Assembly (NCBI GenBank): GCA_963691705.1
Contig: OY829544.1
Location: forward strand, 875,501 to 939,500
From: Viola odorata
Lineage: Eukaryota; Streptophyta; Magnoliopsida; Malpighiales; Violaceae
Direction: 5' to 3'
DNA: 64,000 nucleotides
Shown: positions 60,559 through 64,000 of the stretch, piece by piece
Position numbering within the stretch: position 1 is the first letter of the stretch
How the letters are laid out: each line of letters starts with the position of its first letter
Program-made: the position numbers and the translations under genes
Notes under the pieces: generated by a model
Databases searched by the model: none
Told to the model about the DNA's origin: nothing
Seen by the model: the letters and a program-made list of their open reading frames with translations, nothing else

Positions 60559-62322
60559 TGTTGATTAGAAGGCTTCGTGCTTCCAACGGAGATTTTTTCT
60601 CCCTCTTTCCCTTAATTCTGTGAAAAGAAATTGGGGGAGGGGTTTAACAGGTTGCAGTAGGGTTTTTGGTCAGAGCTACCGCGTGTTGGAACGCTGCGTT
60701 TCGTTTATTTCCTTTTGGTAAACTGTAAATGGTAAAAGAAACCTAACATTTCAAGAATCTTTCATTTTGGACCCTATAGTTTGAAAACTTGCATCATAAT
60801 CCTATAGTCTTATCAAAGTTGCATTTTTAAGCTTTTAGTGCTTAAAAAGTATCGAAAAAATAGTAAAACAAATATGAAAATTGGATGAAATACTTGGAAA
60901 ATTGAAGAAATTAACGGAAAAAAATTATTTTTTTTATTAAAAAGGTAAATTTCAGAATAAAATGCAATAAAGGACTGAATCATTTTTTTCATTATCTTAA
61001 ACTCGACATATTTTTGTACAATTTTTTAAAATTTTTTTTAAAATAAAATTAAAAGGTTAAAATTGTAATTTTTAGTGTAGTATAGGGTTAATTATAAATT
61101 ATAAACTTTAAGGGCCAAAGTGATTTTTTCCATTTTTTTGGAAGAAAAGAGTGGAGCTTTTTGGTCCTAATTTGAATTGTTTGAGTTTTGTACTTTTGTG
61201 ATGACTGTCACCTGTGTTGTGTACGTGAAAATTGGTTGGGAAAGAGGACGAAACGTGAACAAAAGTGAAAAACTCTTCTTAACCGCACACGCTAACCTTT
61301 AAAAAACAAAAAGGAGTGTAACACATTACTATATTCTTTTTATAAATCAGTTTCATATTTTTTTAAAGAATATTGTGAAAATTTATTTTTTTAGTTTATT
61401 TTTTTAGAAAATAATTTTTTTATAGGATAAATAAACATATAAAATTATAATAGTATCGATTCAGAGGAGCAGTGACACCAAACCACTGCACAGGCAGTCA
61501 ATGAATGAGCAATTAGCAACGAGCAATGAGGGAAGAGGCGTATTTGGATTCTTATGGTAAACACGTGGTAAAGCAGACGTATTCCTCTCCTGCAAATTAA
61601 ACTGCAAAGATCCCTTTACACAGCAAACCAATTTGACTGTTTCCTCTACGGACTAATTTCCAAAGCTCACTACTCTTCTTTCTTTCGTTTATCATCTCCT
61701 ACAAATCTTTCTCTTCTTTTGTTCCTCATCCTCATTGAATGAAACCATGATTTTGTAGCCCTTTCCTTTTCTTTTTCTTTTTGGGTTTTTCTTCTTTCTG
61801 GGTTTGCTGAAGAGAAGAGTACTGTTCTGTTGGTATGTTCTTCTTTTCCCTGTAATGGGTTGTTTTGCTAATCACAGTCGATCAGTTTTTAATCACACCC
61901 CAATGTGCTTCACTGTTTCTGTTAATCGGATTTCAGTGGGGTATGATTAACAAGATTGAAAGTGTATTCCTTTTTGGTTCCTTTTTAGTGATATAAATTC
62001 TGATGCTTTTCTGTTTTTCTTTTGGGTGTATTTTGCTGATAGTACATTTTTAGGATGTTCTTGCTCATAAAGAAACAAGCTTTAACATGTACGGGCACAT
62101 AGATTATAACGATTTTTTCCCATTCTTTCTTGTTACTGATACGTGGATACATTCAATCTCATTCATGAAAGATACAAGATAAAATATTTATGCTGTTCTT
62201 GATTTTTTTTTTTAAAGTTTTAATCTTGTGGATGGATCCAATTCCAGGTTGTCTAGACTGAAGGAGTGAGAATCAGCAGAGTGTTCTGTTTGTTATTGCC
62301 AAACTTTTGACAAGTATCGAAA
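60559..62322. other. Bidirectional upstream region and invertase leader intron
   Basis: URB2 and the invertase gene are divergent. The middle is AT-rich with no coding signal. The invertase 5' UTR appears to start near 61,650 and has an intron at 61833-62247 (TTG/GTATGT ... TTCCAG). Confidence 0.55.
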
Positions 62323-64000
62323 ATGTCGTCTGCACCAAATGCGGACGTGTCTAAAGATGGAAACTTGAGAAGCAATGTTGATCTCCTTGCCTCTGCGGCT
62401 GAGATTGATGAAATGGATTTCTCAAAGTTTACAGAGAGGCCAAGGGCTCTCAATATTGAGAGGCAAAGATCTTATGACCTTAGTGAACTGACTATGACTA
62501 TGTCTCCCACCCGTGACCGTCACCACTGCAGAGGTGACAGTGGTTTCAAGGGATTTGACCATCCTGAGTTAAGCATGCCTTCTCCGGGCCCGGGCATTAG
62601 GTCTGGCTTTAACACACCAAGAGTACAGACTCCCTATGAGATGCATCCCATTGTGGCTGAAGCTTGGGATGCTTTGAGACACGCCTTGGTTTATTTTCGT
62701 GGCCAACCAGTTGGGACCATTGCTGCAGTAGATAGTTCTGGAGAAAATCTTAACTATGATCAGGTCAAGACCTGCTTTTACCAGTTTAAATCATCACCAC
62801 CCTTTTCCTTTGTTGGTTTGAGTATTTAATTATTGATCGTCATCTTTTACTTCATGTCTTAAAGCATGCTACATGGAACAACTGAATAAGAAAAACTCTC
62901 ATTCTTACTTCTTGATAAGTTAAATCTAATGAACAATATGCTTGGCATTATGGAGGTTGATCGGGCTCTGAAGTTTGTACATGAATCTGGTTTCCATTTT
63001 CGGCAGGTCTTCGTGAGAGACTTTGTTCCAAGTGCATTTGCTTTTTTGATGAATGGTGAACCTGAAATAGTCAAGCAATTCCTTTTGAAGACTCTTCGTC
63101 TACAATCATGGGAGAAAAAGATTGACAGGTTCCAGCTAGCAGCAGGAGTAATGCCTGCCAGCTTCAAAGTACTCCATGATCCAGTCAGGAACACAGAGAC
63201 TCTGATTGCAGATTTTGGTGAGAGTGCAATTGGAAGAGTTGCTCCTGTCGATTCTGGATTGTGGTGGATGATATTGCTTCGAGCCTATACCAAGTCTACT
63301 GGTGATGTATCATTGGCTGAACAACCAGAATGTCAGAAGGGTATGCGCCTTATAATGGATTTATGCTTAGCAGAAGGATTTGATACCTTTCCAACGCTCC
63401 TTTGTTCAGATGGATGTAGCATGATTGATCGTAGAATGGTATGTTTTTTGGCTGCTTACACCAAGTTCCTGATTAATTAGTAGGTTAGGAGACCAAGGGA
63501 CTATGGTTCCGTTAACTTGGTTTGGACATAGGTATGAAAATTTGTTGTACTCTGTACTTGCAAGCCATTTTGTCATTGCATCATTATAACGTCATCTCCT
63601 ATGGTCAGCACATTACATGATTCTTCCAGCAAATCTGCATAGTCATTGGGTTCAACTGGTTTTCTTTCTCTAACAAGTAATGCATTGTTTCTTTAGTTAA
63701 ATGTAATCTAGTAGGCATGTTATTCATTGTCCATGGTGCTGGCTCTTACTTAACTTCAATTCACTCTTCTATACTCTGCTTATGTCTTGACAGGGTGTTT
63801 ATGGGTATCCCATTGAGATTCAAGCACTTTTCTTCATGGCATTAAAATGTGCTTTGCTTTTGCTGAAGCAAGATGGGGAAGGAAAGGAGTGTGTTGAACG
63901 AATTACTAAACGCCTTCATGCATTAAGCTTTCACATGAGGAGTTATTACTGGCTTGACATGAAGCAGCTTAATGATATATATCGCTACAAGACAGAGGAA
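62323..64000 (+). CDS. Alkaline/neutral invertase (cytosolic type), 5' part
   Basis: Exons 62323-62763 and 63007-63438 and the start of a third (63794 to the window end) are visible, all in phase 0. The enzyme (GH100) hydrolyses sucrose to glucose and fructose near neutral pH. Family motifs include [121 protein letters not shown] and [20 protein letters not shown]. No transit peptide is apparent, which fits the cytosolic CINV group. The sequence runs off the window at KTEE, with roughly 40% of the protein still to come. Confidence 0.95.

Overview
This window looks like nuclear DNA from a eudicot flowering plant. The genes are AT-rich and intron-rich with GT-AG introns, and the products are plant-specific: a TOC132-type chloroplast import receptor, a plastid triosephosphate isomerase, dirigent proteins, a TPD1-like peptide, a bHLH121-like iron regulator and an alkaline/neutral invertase. 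The transposons also belong to plant families. I cannot name the species from the sequence alone.

Layout. 1-6.5 kb: a TOC132/TOC120-like gene with a 5' UTR intron, then a tRNA-Gln(UUG). 6.7-18 kb: a transposon-rich, rearranged block. It holds a MAPKKK-like kinase pseudogene interrupted by a 939-bp Mutator-like element with a 9-bp target duplication, a decayed fragment of the proteasome ATPase gene RPT4 joined to a 64-bp piece of dirigent gene, one intact dirigent gene, and a second dirigent gene split by a 6.6-kb LTR retrotransposon with almost identical LTRs. The retroelement has gag on the minus strand, a spliced antisense ORF on the plus strand, a 51-bp tandem repeat, no recognisable pol, and an array of short GC-rich palindromes. 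19-25 kb: a 251-bp MITE, an Ole e 1/extensin-type secreted protein gene, and eIF4B. 25-33 kb: repeats, a miRNA-like hairpin, LTO1 (Yae1-domain protein), an orphan first exon of an RS-type splicing factor, and a truncated PRA1-family pseudogene. 33-46 kb: NIPA-type magnesium transporter (9 exons), bHLH121-like factor (5 exons) and plastid TPI (9 exons). 47-52 kb: a TPD1-like secreted peptide and two related small membrane proteins in convergent orientation. 52-60.6 kb: a large URB2/NPA2-like ribosome-biogenesis gene with an apparent 1-nt frameshift. 62.3 kb to the end: the 5' part of an alkaline/neutral invertase gene.

Most intact genes are independent housekeeping or developmental loci and do not form a pathway. 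The accessory interest lies in the 6.7-18 kb block, where gene death, transposon capture and break repair are preserved in detail. Exon boundaries were placed by hand from splice consensus plus reading-frame continuity. For eIF4B, the Ole e 1 gene, NIPA, bHLH121, TPI, TPD1-like and URB2 the summed exon lengths are whole codons (URB2 only if one missing base is assumed). I did not find a clearly new biological system; the strongest candidates for a second look are the palindrome array of the retroelement, the URB2 frameshift and the hairpin near 27 kb.
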